A stretch of DNA of 23,510 nucleotides. Origin: JANXQE01 sp035294005 (GTDB lineage Bacteria > Verrucomicrobiota > Verrucomicrobiia > Limisphaerales > UBA8199). Positions 1 through 8,541 of this stretch are shown piece by piece. Below the pieces are notes generated by a model that was not told the DNA's origin, searched no databases, and saw only the letters and a program-made list of their open reading frames with translations. The DNA is taken from contig DATGLT010000181.1 in assembly GCA_035294005.1 (NCBI GenBank), positions 1 to 23,510 on the forward strand, given 5' to 3'. Position numbers and translations under genes: made by a program. Every line of letters starts with the position of its first letter. Within the stretch, counting starts at the first letter, position 1.

Positions 1-3000
1 GGCCGTAAGTCATCGCGATGAGCCCCAGGTCCTTTTTGCCAATGGGCTTGCCGCCGGCAGCGAATTTTGCAACCGCGCCCCGCGGTGTCGACTTGGAACA
101 TTGCCCGCCCGTGTTTGAGTAAACTTCGGTATCCAGGACCAATACATTCACGTCCCTGCCGCTGGCCAGAACGTGGTCGAGTCCGCCGTAACCAATGTCG
201 TAGGCCCATCCGTCTCCTCCAACGATCCAGACGCTCTTGCGAACAAGTTGATCCGCGAGACTGACCAAAAGCTTCGACTCCGGCGAATGGATCGAGGCTA
301 ACTTGTCTTTAAGAGCGGCAACCCTTTCTCTTTGATCGTGGATTCCGGCTTCGGTGGTTTGATCCGCCGTTAGGATTGCGGACACCAGGTCCTGTCCTAC
401 TTTGCCGGCAAGTTTCTGGAGCAGTTCACCTGCGAATTCCCGTTGTTTATCAATCGAGACCCGGAATCCAAGGCCAAACTCCGCGTTATCTTCGAACAAT
501 GAATTGCACCAGGCAGGGCCCCTGCCCTGCTCGTTGACTGCGTAGGGAGTCGTCGGCAGGTTTCCACCGTAAATGGAGGAACACCCGGTGGCGTTTGCAA
601 TGATCATCCGATCGCCGAACAGTTGAGTCACCATTTTCAGATACGGCGTTTCTCCGCATCCGGCGCATGCCCCGGAGAATTCGAACAGGGGCCGCATCAC
701 CTGCTGCTGGCGCAGCGTCGTGAGTTTGAGCTTGCGCCGATCCGCCTCGGGCAGGCGCAGGAAAAAGTCCCAATTGTCCCGTTCCTGCAACCTGAGGGGA
801 GCTTGCGGCCTGAGATTGATCGCCTTGAGTTTCGTTTCGGTTTTATTGCGGGCGGGGCAAACGTCCACGCACAAAGCGCAGCCTGTGCAATCTTCGGCCG
901 CCACCTGGAGAGTCCATTTCATCCCTTTCCATTCTGGCGCCCTGGCTTCGGTCGATTTAAACATACCGGGTGCGCCGACGAGGTCTTTGGGTTCGTACAC
1001 CTTTGCGCGGATCGTGGCATGCGGACAAATGGCCACGCACTTCATGCATTGAATGCATACCGCCTCGTCCCAAACCGCGATCTCAAGCGCCAGGTTGCGC
1101 TTTTCATACTGGGCGGTTGCCGTGGGGAAAGAACCGTCATTGGGGAACGCGCTGACCGGCAGGTCATCGCCGAGTCCGGCCGCGAGGGAACCCAACACTT
1201 TTTGGACGTAGATCGGGGCGTTGCCGGTCATGGGCGGGAGAAAATCGCCAGTCCCATTCACCTTGTTGGTCAGAGCGACTTCGAATAGGTGCGCGAGGGT
1301 GTTGTCAACGGCCTTAAGGTTCATTTGAACGATTTCTTCACCCTTTTTGCCGTAGGTCTTGCGGATGGAATCCTTGATCGCTTGAATCGCTTCTTCTTTG
1401 GGCAAGACCCCAGACAATGCAAAGAAGCAGACCTGCATGATGGTGTTGATGCGACCGCCCATGCCGCTTTCGCGCGCCACTTTGGTGGCGTCAATCACAT
1501 AAAACCGGATTCGTTTTGCAAGAAGGGCCTCCTGGACAGGTGTTGGCATTTGCGCCCAAATTTGTTCCTTCGTGAATGGCGTGTTGAGCAGGAACGTGCC
1601 CCCCGGGACGAGGTATTTGACCATGTCATAGCGTTCCAGAAACATGGGTTGGTGGCAGGCCACGAAGTTCGCGTGGCTAATAAGATAACTCGATCGAATT
1701 GATTGCGGTCCAAACCTCAAATGCGACACCGTCATCGAACCCGATTTCTTGGAGTCATAAACGAAATAACCCTGGGCAAAATTTGCCGTCTCCTCGCCAA
1801 TGATTTTGATCGAATTCTTGTTGGCTCCGACGGTACCGTCCGCGCCCAGGCCGTAGAACATGGCCCGGATAACACTGTCCGGCTCCGTCGAAAAAGCAGG
1901 ATCAAAGTCCAGGCTCAAATGCGAAACATCGTCCTTGATGCCAACCGTGAAGTGGTTCTTTGGTTCCTTGCTCTTGAGATTGTCGAAAACGGCTTTGACC
2001 ATGGCCGGGGTAAACTCTTTTGAAGACAACCCGTAACGTCCCCCCACGACCTTTGGCAGCGTCTTGAGAGATCCCCATTGATTAGCATGGCCCTCCCACA
2101 GGGCCGAGATTACATCCTGGTATAACGGTTCGCCGCCGGCACCAGGCTCTTTGGTCCGATCCAGCACCGCAATCGACTGAACCGTGGCAGGGAGAGCTTC
2201 GATAAAGCGCCTGGTGTCGAATGGCCGGTAAAGCCTGACTTTGATGATGCCTACCTTCTCTGCCCTGGCGGTGAGGTATTCGACGGTTTCATGGGCTGCC
2301 TCGCAACCTGAACCCATCAAAACGACAACCCGCTGAGCATCGGGCGCGCCTTCGTAATCAAATAAACGGTATTTGCGGCCAACCCGCTCCCCGAACTGGT
2401 CCATCACTTTCTGGGTAATATCCGCGCAAGCGGCATAAAACGGGTTGCACGCCTCTCGCGCCTGAAAGAACGCGTCCGGGTTTTGCGCAGTTCCACGCAG
2501 CACCGGCCGGTCGGGGGTAAGGGAGCGAGCGCGGTGTGCGGCAATCAACGCATCGTCCACCATGGCCGCGATATCGCCGTTGGAAAGCATCGCGATCTTG
2601 CAAACCTCGTGCGAGGTTCGGAACCCGTCGAAGAAGTGGATGAATGGAATGCGCGAACGCAACGTCGCAGCTTGCGAGATTAGGGCGAAGTCCATTGTTT
2701 CCTGCACGGACGCCGCCGAGAGCATTCCCCATCCGGTCGAACGGCAGGCCATCACGTCGCTGTGATCGCCGAAAATCGACAACGCATGGGTGGCAACAGA
2801 CCTCGCCGTGACATGAAAAACCGTCGGCAGCAACTCGCCGGCAATCTTGAACATGTTCGGGATCATCAGCAGCAATCCCTGGGAAGCGGTGAAGGTGGTA
2901 CTGAGGGTGCCGGTTTGCAACGCGCCATGCACCGCCCCGACTGCGCCGCCTTCGCTTTGCATCTCGATGATCGAGGGGATCGTATCCCAAAGATTGCGCT

Positions 3001-3175
3001 GGCCCTCGGATGCCCATTGGTCGCACCACTCGGCAATGGGGGAGGATGGCGTGATTGGATAAATCGCCATCACCTCATTGAGCCGGTAGGCCACATACGC
3101 TGCAGCCTCGTTGCCGTCGAGTGTCTTGAAATGAGCGTGGTTCGGTTCCGCGAAATTCGAGTTGTTCGATGTCAT
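1..3175 (-). CDS. nifJ: Pyruvate:ferredoxin (flavodoxin) oxidoreductase, C-terminus cut by window edge
   Basis: Single-chain PFOR, which oxidatively decarboxylates pyruvate to acetyl-CoA and CO2 and passes electrons to ferredoxin or flavodoxin in the cytoplasm. I translated the minus strand from the ATG at 3173-3175; the frame stays open to the left edge, giving 1058 residues of the usual ~1170-1200. Visible motifs in order: YPITPSS near residue 38 (pyruvate domain), GADGTVGANK in the middle (CoA/gamma-type domain), CIQCMKCVAICP near 704 and CTGCALCVDVCP near 767 (two [4Fe-4S] clusters), GACAGCGETPY near 837, and GDGWAYDIGYGGLDH near 985 (TPP-binding domain with the proximal cluster). The last visible residues, with YSNTGGQCSKSTPRG, are typical of the family. 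The missing ~115 residues should hold the last TPP-domain cysteine. No clear Shine-Dalgarno precedes the ATG. No frameshift seen. Identity is secure; the physiological direction and carrier are not. Confidence 0.96.
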   Translation of the reverse strand, partial: MTSNNSNFAEPNHAHFKTLDGNEAAAYVAYRLNEVMAIYPITPSSPIAEWCDQWASEGQRNLWDTIPSIIEMQSEGGAVGAVHGALQTGTLSTTFTASQGLLLMIPNMFKIAGELLPTVFHVTARSVATHALSIFGDHSDVMACRSTGWGMLSAASVQETMDFALISQAATLRSRIPFIHFFDGFRTSHEVCKIAMLSNGDIAAMVDDALIAAHRARSLTPDRPVLRGTAQNPDAFFQAREACNPFYAACADITQKVMDQFGERVGRKYRLFDYEGAPDAQRVVVLMGSGCEAAHETVEYLTARAEKVGIIKVRLYRPFDTRRFIEALPATVQSIAVLDRTKEPGAGGEPLYQDVISALWEGHANQWGSLKTLPKVVGGRYGLSSKEFTPAMVKAVFDNLKSKEPKNHFTVGIKDDVSHLSLDFDPAFSTEPDSVIRAMFYGLGADGTVGANKNSIKIIGEETANFAQGYFVYDSKKSGSMTVSHLRFGPQSIRSSYLISHANFVACHQPMFLERYDMVKYLVPGGTFLLNTPFTKEQIWAQMPTPVQEALLAKRIRFYVIDATKVARESGMGGRINTIMQVCFFALSGVLPKEEAIQAIKDSIRKTYGKKGEEIVQMNLKAVDNTLAHLFEVALTNKVNGTGDFLPPMTGNAPIYVQKVLGSLAAGLGDDLPVSAFPNDGSFPTATAQYEKRNLALEIAVWDEAVCIQCMKCVAICPHATIRAKVYEPKDLVGAPGMFKSTEARAPEWKGMKWTLQVAAEDCTGCALCVDVCPARNKTETKLKAINLRPQAPLRLQERDNWDFFLRLPEADRRKLKLTTLRQQQVMRPLFEFSGACAGCGETPYLKMVTQLFGDRMIIANATGCSSIYGGNLPTTPYAVNEQGRGPAWCNSLFEDNAEFGLGFRVSIDKQREFAGELLQKLAGKVGQDLVSAILTADQTTEAGIHDQRERVAALKDKLASIHSPESKLLVSLADQLVRKSVWIVGGDGWAYDIGYGGLDHVLASGRDVNVLVLDTEVYSNTGGQCSKSTPRGAVAKFAAGGKPIGKKDLGLIAMTYG

Positions 3176-3275
3176 ATCGGCGTGTTTTTCAAACGCTGAT
3201 AATCTGTAACCAACGCGGGCAGAGGACTTCACTGGGGTTGCCAAAAGTTAACCTTTTTTTGCGGCATGGACTCGC

Positions 3276-3302
3276 AAAAAGTGGAGGACTCCCCCAACCT
3301 CC
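3276..3302 (-). terminator. Weak intrinsic-terminator-like hairpin after the sensor kinase gene
   Basis: Read on the minus strand just past the kinase stop: GGAGG, a 10-nt loop, CCTCC, two bases, then five T. The 5-bp all-GC stem and short T-run suit a weak rho-independent terminator separating the kinase gene from nifJ. The rest of the 166-bp spacer (3176-3341) shows no gene, and I could not make out a convincing nifJ promoter. Confidence 0.4.
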
Positions 3303-3341
3303 TCGAAGAAACGGCCTGAAAATGACCCGGGAACGACGTTT

Positions 3342-5591
3342 TTAACTGCGATTTGCGATTACCAGCGTCTTTTCGGCAATCGCGGTTGCGGGGGCGGGAT
3401 CAATGCCCGGCACATGTTCGTCCCACCATATTGCCGCTGTTTTCGAAGTCCACTCCAGGGCAGAGGGACAACCCCCTAAAGCTTCGTCGAGCACCTCGGC
3501 GCTGGAGGGCCGACCGGCGGCCTGTTTTGCCAGGCAGCTCATAATCAGTTTTTCCAATTCAGGATCAACCGGCCGACCCAGGCGCTGTGACGGTGGCACT
3601 GGCATGTTTTTGAGGTGGCCGTCCAAAAGAATCGGAACCTCGGTCGACTCGAACAGGGTGTGTCCGGTCAGGAGCCAATAGCCAACGGCGCCCAGCGAAT
3701 ACAAGTCGCTGCGCGCATCGATGGCGTCGGGGGTTTCAATTGCTTCAGGGGCGATAAAATGCGGCGTGCCGACCACCGCGTTGGCTGATGCGCTGTCGGG
3801 CGCTCGCAAGTGCCTGGCTTTGACCAGCCCAAAATCGAGCACTTTGACGACGTCACACAGGCCGGCGCGGCGTGTGAGTAAAATATTGGCGGGCTTAACA
3901 TCCCTGTGGATGAGTTGGGTGCGGTGCGCTTCTGCCAGCGAGCCGCAAACCTGGCGCAGAATGTAAATCACCCTTCCCTCGGGCTGCGGGCCGAATTTGC
4001 GGACAAGCTGGTCGAGATCAATGCCGCTAAGAAATTCCATGGCATAGTAAAAAAGGCCCTCTGGCGTCCGGCCGTAATCATAAACGGCGACGGTATTGGG
4101 GTGGGTCAACTGGCTGGTCATTTGGACCTCGTGCTCGAAGCGGGCCGCAGTGTCTTCATTGGTCTGGTCCGGGCTGAGCAGCTTAATCGCAACCGGCCGG
4201 CGGAGCAGAGCATGGCGCGCGCGATAAACCATTCCGTTGGCGCCTCTGCCGATTTCCTGCAACAACACGTATTGGCCGAGGCGGCGTAATGCAAGGGCGT
4301 CTTTTCGAAGCGACGCCTGCAAGGTTTCAACCCACAAAGTGAATGCGAAGATTCCTACGCCGCTCAGGGCCAGCAGCAGAAACAGGATGATGAACCCTTG
4401 CCTGACCAGGTTCAGCGTCCGGAAGGCTTCGTGGGCGGAGACCTCGGTGGCCACGCCCATGCCGTATTCCGGGAGCCAACTCCACGCTCCGACCACTTGG
4501 ACTCCGCGATAGTTGCGGTAACCCTGAACGTCATAGCCTTCCTCGCCCATAAGTGCAGAGGCCGCCATTCGGGTCAGACGCGTATCGTGCGAAGAGGTGT
4601 TGCGGACCAGTCGCCCATCCGGCCCGACGATAGGTTCTATCAAGCGCATGTTCAGAATCGCGGTGGTCTCGGGTGAGTCGGGAATCAACCCGCGCTTTTT
4701 TAACTCGTCGTCGAACCGGGACGCCGTCAGCATCACCGCGCGATGGTCAAAAGCATAGGCCTCCCCGGTCTCGCCCATGCGGGCGACCGAAAATATCCGG
4801 CTGAATTCCATCTCCGGGCGCATGCGCACCGCCAAAACGGCAATGATGCTTCCTCCCGGCGATTTGACCGGTGCTGAAACAAACATCAAAGGACCTTCAG
4901 CCCGTTGGCTTAAGGTGGCCTCGCGAGCGAACGGCCGGGAGACCGCCAACTCCCCCCTCAACGATCTCCACATGAACATATCGTAGCTTCTCGGGGCCGG
5001 ATGACCGACCAAGCGGCGGTAGGGCGAAGCCAAAATGCGCCTGTCAGGGCTCAATACGATGTAGTCGAGGTATTCGTGGGCATCCAGCAAAGGCTTTAAG
5101 TACAGCTGAAGGGTCCGGGCGGGTTCTGAATTGGCAAGGGACTCCTCGGTCACGTCATTGCTCCGGGCGAGGTCGACCAACTTGCCGATGGATTCCTCAA
5201 TCCGCACGTCGGCTGCAAAAGAGCGCGCGTCGGCCTGTCTTTCTGAAAACCACAACCGCAGCGCCGCAATATCCGCATTGAGCAATGTTTGGAGTCGGGA
5301 AGCCAACTCCGCTCGTGTGGCCCCCTCGACCCTGTCGCGGACCCATAACCCAACCGCGCCCAGTATTAAGGCACCTAAAAGCGGCCAGATCCAGAGGTGC
5401 TTGGACAGGAGTACCGGCGCGTGCGTGATGAATCGCCCAAAGCGGATATGAAATGGCGGGTGGGCGTCGGTTGTCACCGCCTTAGCCTCTGTGCCTGAGG
5501 CCCGATTGTCAACCCAAGGCGCGGTCGGCTGCCACGGCCGGATCGGGGTGAATTCGACGATTCGGCGGGACCGGTGAGGACTCCGCGACAA
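3342..5591 (-). CDS. Membrane sensor Ser/Thr protein kinase (N-terminal Cache-like sensor, C-terminal Hanks kinase)
   Basis: A 749-aa protein predicted to sense an extracytoplasmic signal and phosphorylate Ser/Thr in cytoplasmic partners. TM1 lies at about residues 67-83 and TM2 at about 400-420. The ~315-residue loop between them resembles a Cache/CHASE-type sensor (inferred from topology and loop motifs). The kinase domain spans about 441-705 with a full set of catalytic elements: glycine loop GRGANGMVY (448-456), K470, helix-C E488, HRDVKPAN (562-569), DFG (586-588) and APE (614-616), so it should be active. The order is the reverse of PknB-type kinases, which have the kinase N-terminal. 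The longest start is a TTG at 5589-5591 without a clear RBS. A GTG at 5475-5477 (residue 39), preceded by AGAGG at 8-nt spacing and still upstream of TM1, is a good alternative. Divergent from the 76-aa ORF. Confidence 0.92.
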   Translation of the reverse strand: MSRSPHRSRRIVEFTPIRPWQPTAPWVDNRASGTEAKAVTTDAHPPFHIRFGRFITHAPVLLSKHLWIWPLLGALILGAVGLWVRDRVEGATRAELASRLQTLLNADIAALRLWFSERQADARSFAADVRIEESIGKLVDLARSNDVTEESLANSEPARTLQLYLKPLLDAHEYLDYIVLSPDRRILASPYRRLVGHPAPRSYDMFMWRSLRGELAVSRPFAREATLSQRAEGPLMFVSAPVKSPGGSIIAVLAVRMRPEMEFSRIFSVARMGETGEAYAFDHRAVMLTASRFDDELKKRGLIPDSPETTAILNMRLIEPIVGPDGRLVRNTSSHDTRLTRMAASALMGEEGYDVQGYRNYRGVQVVGAWSWLPEYGMGVATEVSAHEAFRTLNLVRQGFIILFLLLALSGVGIFAFTLWVETLQASLRKDALALRRLGQYVLLQEIGRGANGMVYRARHALLRRPVAIKLLSPDQTNEDTAARFEHEVQMTSQLTHPNTVAVYDYGRTPEGLFYYAMEFLSGIDLDQLVRKFGPQPEGRVIYILRQVCGSLAEAHRTQLIHRDVKPANILLTRRAGLCDVVKVLDFGLVKARHLRAPDSASANAVVGTPHFIAPEAIETPDAIDARSDLYSLGAVGYWLLTGHTLFESTEVPILLDGHLKNMPVPPSQRLGRPVDPELEKLIMSCLAKQAAGRPSSAEVLDEALGGCPSALEWTSKTAAIWWDEHVPGIDPAPATAIAEKTLVIANRS

Positions 5592-5601
5592 GTTCGCGGG
5601 C

Positions 5602-5626
5602 TTACAAATACATTACATAATTGTAA
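5602..5626. promoter_or_regulatory. Operator-like inverted repeat TTACAA-N13-TTGTAA in a divergent promoter region
   Basis: Perfect 6-bp arms separated by 13 AT-rich bases in an otherwise GC-rich sequence, lying between two divergent genes. A weak forward promoter overlaps it (TTCGCG at 5593-5598, 17 bp, CATAAT at 5616-5621), and TACAAT can be read on the other strand. This is consistent with a regulator site or shared promoter. No regulator is identified. Confidence 0.35.
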
Positions 5627-5674
5627 CGCGCTTTTTCGCAACAAAACACCCTCAGCGGTGTCTGTGTAGGTGAT

Positions 5675-5905
5675 ATGCAAACTGAAGCAACGGAACGCGG
5701 CCGGAGCTTGCAACCGGGACAACTCTGGAAGATCGAGACCGGTTACGTGCACATCGTCGAGGTAGGCAAACGGCTAGTCCATTACAAGGCCCTGCGGCAG
5801 CCCGGTCAGCGGGTAGCGGCCATTCGCATGATTGGCATCGAGTCTTTGCTGAAATACCTCACATTTTGCGAAGGCCAATTGGTCGAGAGAGCGGCAGTGA
5901 TCTGA
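5675..5905 (+). CDS. Small conserved-looking hypothetical protein (76 aa)
   Basis: I do not recognise a named domain. The product is small, basic and soluble with no signal peptide or TM segment, and has a protein-like core (LQPGQLWKIETGYVHIVEVG, then LVHYKAL and IESLLKYL). It resembles small hypothetical proteins I associate with Verrucomicrobiota; this is memory, not a search. Support for it being real comes from an ATG start with AGGTG just upstream, a divergent promoter region with a palindrome, and a strong intrinsic terminator beginning 23 bp after the stop. It is therefore probably a monocistronic transcription unit. The function cannot be read from the sequence. Confidence 0.72.
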   Translation: MQTEATERGRSLQPGQLWKIETGYVHIVEVGKRLVHYKALRQPGQRVAAIRMIGIESLLKYLTFCEGQLVERAAVI

Positions 5906-5928
5906 TTTTTCATCAGGGGTACACGCAC

Positions 5929-5967
5929 GGCCATCATCCTCGTTTGGGGCGAGGGTGATGGCCTTTT
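5929..5967 (+). terminator. Strong intrinsic terminator
   Basis: A 14-bp stem (5929-5942 pairs with 5950-5963, one G-U pair) with a 7-nt loop TTTGGGG, followed at once by TTTTCGTT. It ends the 76-aa ORF transcript and insulates the hydrolase operon that starts 78 bp further on. Confidence 0.88.
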
Positions 5968-5992
5968 CGTTCGGTGGCCCATTTCTGTGGGC

Positions 5993-6021
5993 TTGAACTA
6001 CCCAATCCAATCTGCTTTTCT
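5993..6021 (+). promoter_or_regulatory. Possible sigma70-type promoter for the hydrolase operon
   Basis: TTGAAC (5993-5998), a 17-bp spacer, then TTTTCT (6016-6021), lying between the upstream terminator and the preferred start at 6046. The -35 is good and the -10 poor, so this is tentative. Confidence 0.25.
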
Positions 6022-6045
6022 GGCCCCGCAACGGTACCTGAACTT

Positions 6046-6936
6046 ATGAAAACCACCCTTCCGCTTCTGCTGGCTCTTTTGTCTATCGCCCAAGTTTCAG
6101 ACGCGCAGAGCCCTGTGATCGCTCAAGGCGCCGCCCTCCAGAAGTTAGCCGGCGATTTTTCTTTTACCGAGGGTCCCGCGTGCGACGCTCACGGCAACGT
6201 TTTCTTCACCGACCAACCGAACGACCGCATCCTGGAGTGGAGCACCGAGGGAAAGTTATCCACATTCAAACAGCCTTGCGGAAGGTCCAACGGCCTGTGT
6301 TTCGATTCCAAGGGAAACCTTTGGGCCTGCGCCGACGAGAAAAACGAGATGTGGAAAATCGATCCCTCAGGAAAGGTCTCGGTTGTCATTAAGGATTACC
6401 AGGGCAAACTTCTGAATGGGCCAAACGACATATGGCTCGAACCCGGCGGCGGGCTTTATTTCACCGACCCTTATTACCAGCGGGATTATTGGAAACGCGG
6501 CCCCAAGGAATCACCCGAGTGTGTGTACCACCTCGCACCCAATGAAAAGACGATGACCCGGGTCATTGACGACCTCAAGCAACCGAACGGCATCATCGGG
6601 ACACCGGACGGCAAGACGCTCTTTGTGGCTGATATTGGCGGACACAAGACATACCGCTATTCCATCCAACCGGACGGCTCGCTCCGAGACAAAGCATTGT
6701 TTTGCGAGTTGGGTTCCGACGGGATGACCATCGACAAAGAGGGAAATGTTTATCTTACCGGCAACGGCGTGACCGTATTCGATCGGACTGGTAAACAGAT
6801 TGAGCACATTGCCGTGGCCGAACCCTGGACAGCGAACGTCTGTTTTGGGGGGCGGGATCGCAAGACGCTGTTCATAACCGCGAGCAAAGGCTTATACGCC
6901 ATGCGGATGAAGGTCGAAGGGGCGGGAAGCCAATAA
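6046..6936 (+). CDS. Secreted SMP-30/gluconolactonase (LRE)-like family protein
   Basis: A six-bladed beta-propeller of the SMP-30/gluconolactonase family (296 aa), expected to hydrolyse a sugar lactone outside the cytoplasm. I chose the ATG at 6046 rather than the longer frame from 5974 because it opens a clean signal peptide (MKTTLPLLLALLSIAQVSDA, probable cut after residue 20). The metal ligands expected from the family are present: E42 in FTEGP, N181 in QPNGI and D225 in GSDGMTID; N127 in GPND matches the substrate-contact Asn. No strong Shine-Dalgarno precedes the start. It is the first gene of the operon. Its stop codon lies right at the next gene's ribosome-binding site, so the two are co-expressed. 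The substrate is unknown; the context suggests an oxidised sugar released from a glycan. Confidence 0.9.
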   Translation: MKTTLPLLLALLSIAQVSDAQSPVIAQGAALQKLAGDFSFTEGPACDAHGNVFFTDQPNDRILEWSTEGKLSTFKQPCGRSNGLCFDSKGNLWACADEKNEMWKIDPSGKVSVVIKDYQGKLLNGPNDIWLEPGGGLYFTDPYYQRDYWKRGPKESPECVYHLAPNEKTMTRVIDDLKQPNGIIGTPDGKTLFVADIGGHKTYRYSIQPDGSLRDKALFCELGSDGMTIDKEGNVYLTGNGVTVFDRTGKQIEHIAVAEPWTANVCFGGRDRKTLFITASKGLYAMRMKVEGAGSQ

Positions 6937-6945
6937 GGAGTATGC

Positions 6946-8541
6946 ATGAAGCGATTGCTCCTTGTTGTTTGGCCGGCCCTGGGTGCGTGGCTTATTTGCA
7001 TCCAGTCCGTAATTGGCCAGGAGACCGCCGGCTCGGCCCCTCGTGAGTTGTGGGACGTCGCGAGGGATAACGCGTCAACGCACCGTTTTTCGACGTTGTT
7101 CACAGCGCAGGATGTTCGGCAATACCTTTCCACCGAGGATGGGATCGCGGCTGCGATCGCCTGGTGCAAACAGACGGCCCTAACAAAGGTCTATATCGAG
7201 GAGTTTCGCGATGGTTACACGGCTGAGCGCGCAACCCTGATTTCGTCCAGGGACAAATTGCGCGCCGCGGGATTCGAAGTGTCGGGTTGCGTGACCACCA
7301 CAAGGGTTGGCAAACCTTCGACCGGGTGGAAAGAAGTCGGCTGCTGTTACACGGACGGGGCTACGCAGCAGAAGCTGCAGTCGATCTTCGAATATGCAGC
7401 GGGGTTATTTGATGAGATCATGATCGATGATTTTTGGTTCACCGATTGCGCGTGCGACCAATGCGATGCGGCCCGGCGCGCAGGTGCCGTCCGGATTGAC
7501 GATCGAACGTACCCCGTCAGTGGGACGAACTGGGAAAACTACCGATGTGAACTGATGGTCCGCTTATCGGAAGATAAAGTGCTTGGCCCGGCCAGGCGCG
7601 TGAACCCGAAGGTGAAAGTGATAATCAAGTACCCGCAATGGTACGACAACTTCCACGTGCGCGGTTACGAGGTGCTGCGGGAGACCGCGGATTTTGACCG
7701 GATCTGGGTCGGGACCGAGACGCGTGATTACAATGACAAGCAGTGGGGCGGGACACCGCAATACGAAGGCTACTTTATCATGCGTTGGCTGGGAGGCATT
7801 GGCGGGCCCAAATGCGGTGGCGGTTGGTATGACCCGTACGGGACTACGGAACAAACGTACTTGGAACAGGCCCGGCAGACTATATTAGGCGGCGCCGCTG
7901 AATCGATGCTCTTCGAGTACAGCTCGCTCCTTCGCGATACCGGGCCGAAGAACGTTCAGGCGCTCCGAGCGGCCATCCCTGAATTGTTCAAAGTAGCAAC
8001 CCAGGTCCGCGCCCGAGACATTCATGGCATCGCCGCCTACAAGCCGGCCAACAGCCACCCCGGATCGGAATCCAGGGTGTTTGATTTCATAGGCATGCTC
8101 GGTTTCCCTCTCGTGCCGTGTCACCAGTTTCCAACCAACGCGTCCGCTGCTTTCTTTTCCATTCACGCCCTGAAAGATCCGGCCTTTAACGCTGAGTTCG
8201 CGCGCCTGGTCGAGTCCGGAAGGCCCGTTCTCATCACGGACGGCCTGGCAAATGCCATTCACGACAAGTCCTCACTCGGCCGGTCCAACGTGCACGTCCT
8301 GGCTGTGAGGGGCGACCCTAAGTCACTCCTGCTGCTCGGAGAAACCGACCTAAACCCGTTACGCGAAAAGCTCCTGGCACCGTTCAAAGTTTCTTTGGTC
8401 GCACCCGCAAAAGTCGCATGGTACCTATTCACCGATGGCAGTTGGGTCGTCGAGAATTTCAACGATGGACCCGTTTCGGTGCGGGTGGGCAATAAGCCTG
8501 TCCAACTGGAGGCAAGAACCTGGAAATACCAATGGAACTGA
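6946..8541 (+). CDS. Secreted TIM-barrel glycoside-hydrolase-like protein, unassigned family
   Basis: 531 aa, exported: signal peptide over residues 1-24, probably cut around QSVIGQ-ETA. AAGGAG sits 5 nt before the ATG, the best Shine-Dalgarno in the window. The body reads like a (beta/alpha)8 hydrolase: IMIDDFWFTD (158-167) looks like a strand end carrying acidic residues D161/D162, E258 in VGTETRD is a candidate second carboxylate, and a region from about 400 resembles a beta-galactosidase-trimerisation-like Rossmann domain plus a short beta-rich tail. A CACDQC motif at 168-173 follows the acidic strand and is mirrored in the next gene. I cannot assign a GH family, and the catalytic residues are inferred. 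The 3' end overlaps the next gene by 10 nt. Confidence 0.75.
   Translation: MKRLLLVVWPALGAWLICIQSVIGQETAGSAPRELWDVARDNASTHRFSTLFTAQDVRQYLSTEDGIAAAIAWCKQTALTKVYIEEFRDGYTAERATLISSRDKLRAAGFEVSGCVTTTRVGKPSTGWKEVGCCYTDGATQQKLQSIFEYAAGLFDEIMIDDFWFTDCACDQCDAARRAGAVRIDDRTYPVSGTNWENYRCELMVRLSEDKVLGPARRVNPKVKVIIKYPQWYDNFHVRGYEVLRETADFDRIWVGTETRDYNDKQWGGTPQYEGYFIMRWLGGIGGPKCGGGWYDPYGTTEQTYLEQARQTILGGAAESMLFEYSSLLRDTGPKNVQALRAAIPELFKVATQVRARDIHGIAAYKPANSHPGSESRVFDFIGMLGFPLVPCHQFPTNASAAFFSIHALKDPAFNAEFARLVESGRPVLITDGLANAIHDKSSLGRSNVHVLAVRGDPKSLLLLGETDLNPLREKLLAPFKVSLVAPAKVAWYLFTDGSWVVENFNDGPVSVRVGNKPVQLEARTWKYQWN

Noticed and set aside
623..1288. Long forward open frames across 623-2023
   Set aside because: They are antisense to a continuous, motif-rich NifJ reading on the minus strand; their translations show no family features.
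2358..3029. 223-codon minus-strand frame within the NifJ region
   Set aside because: It is the wrong minus frame. The in-register frame from 3175 gives YPITPSS and all later PFOR motifs without a break.
5974..6045. Longer N-terminus for the SMP-30 protein
   Set aside because: The ATG at 6046 opens a textbook signal peptide. The upstream 24 residues are unlike one and begin only 6 bp after the terminator T-run.
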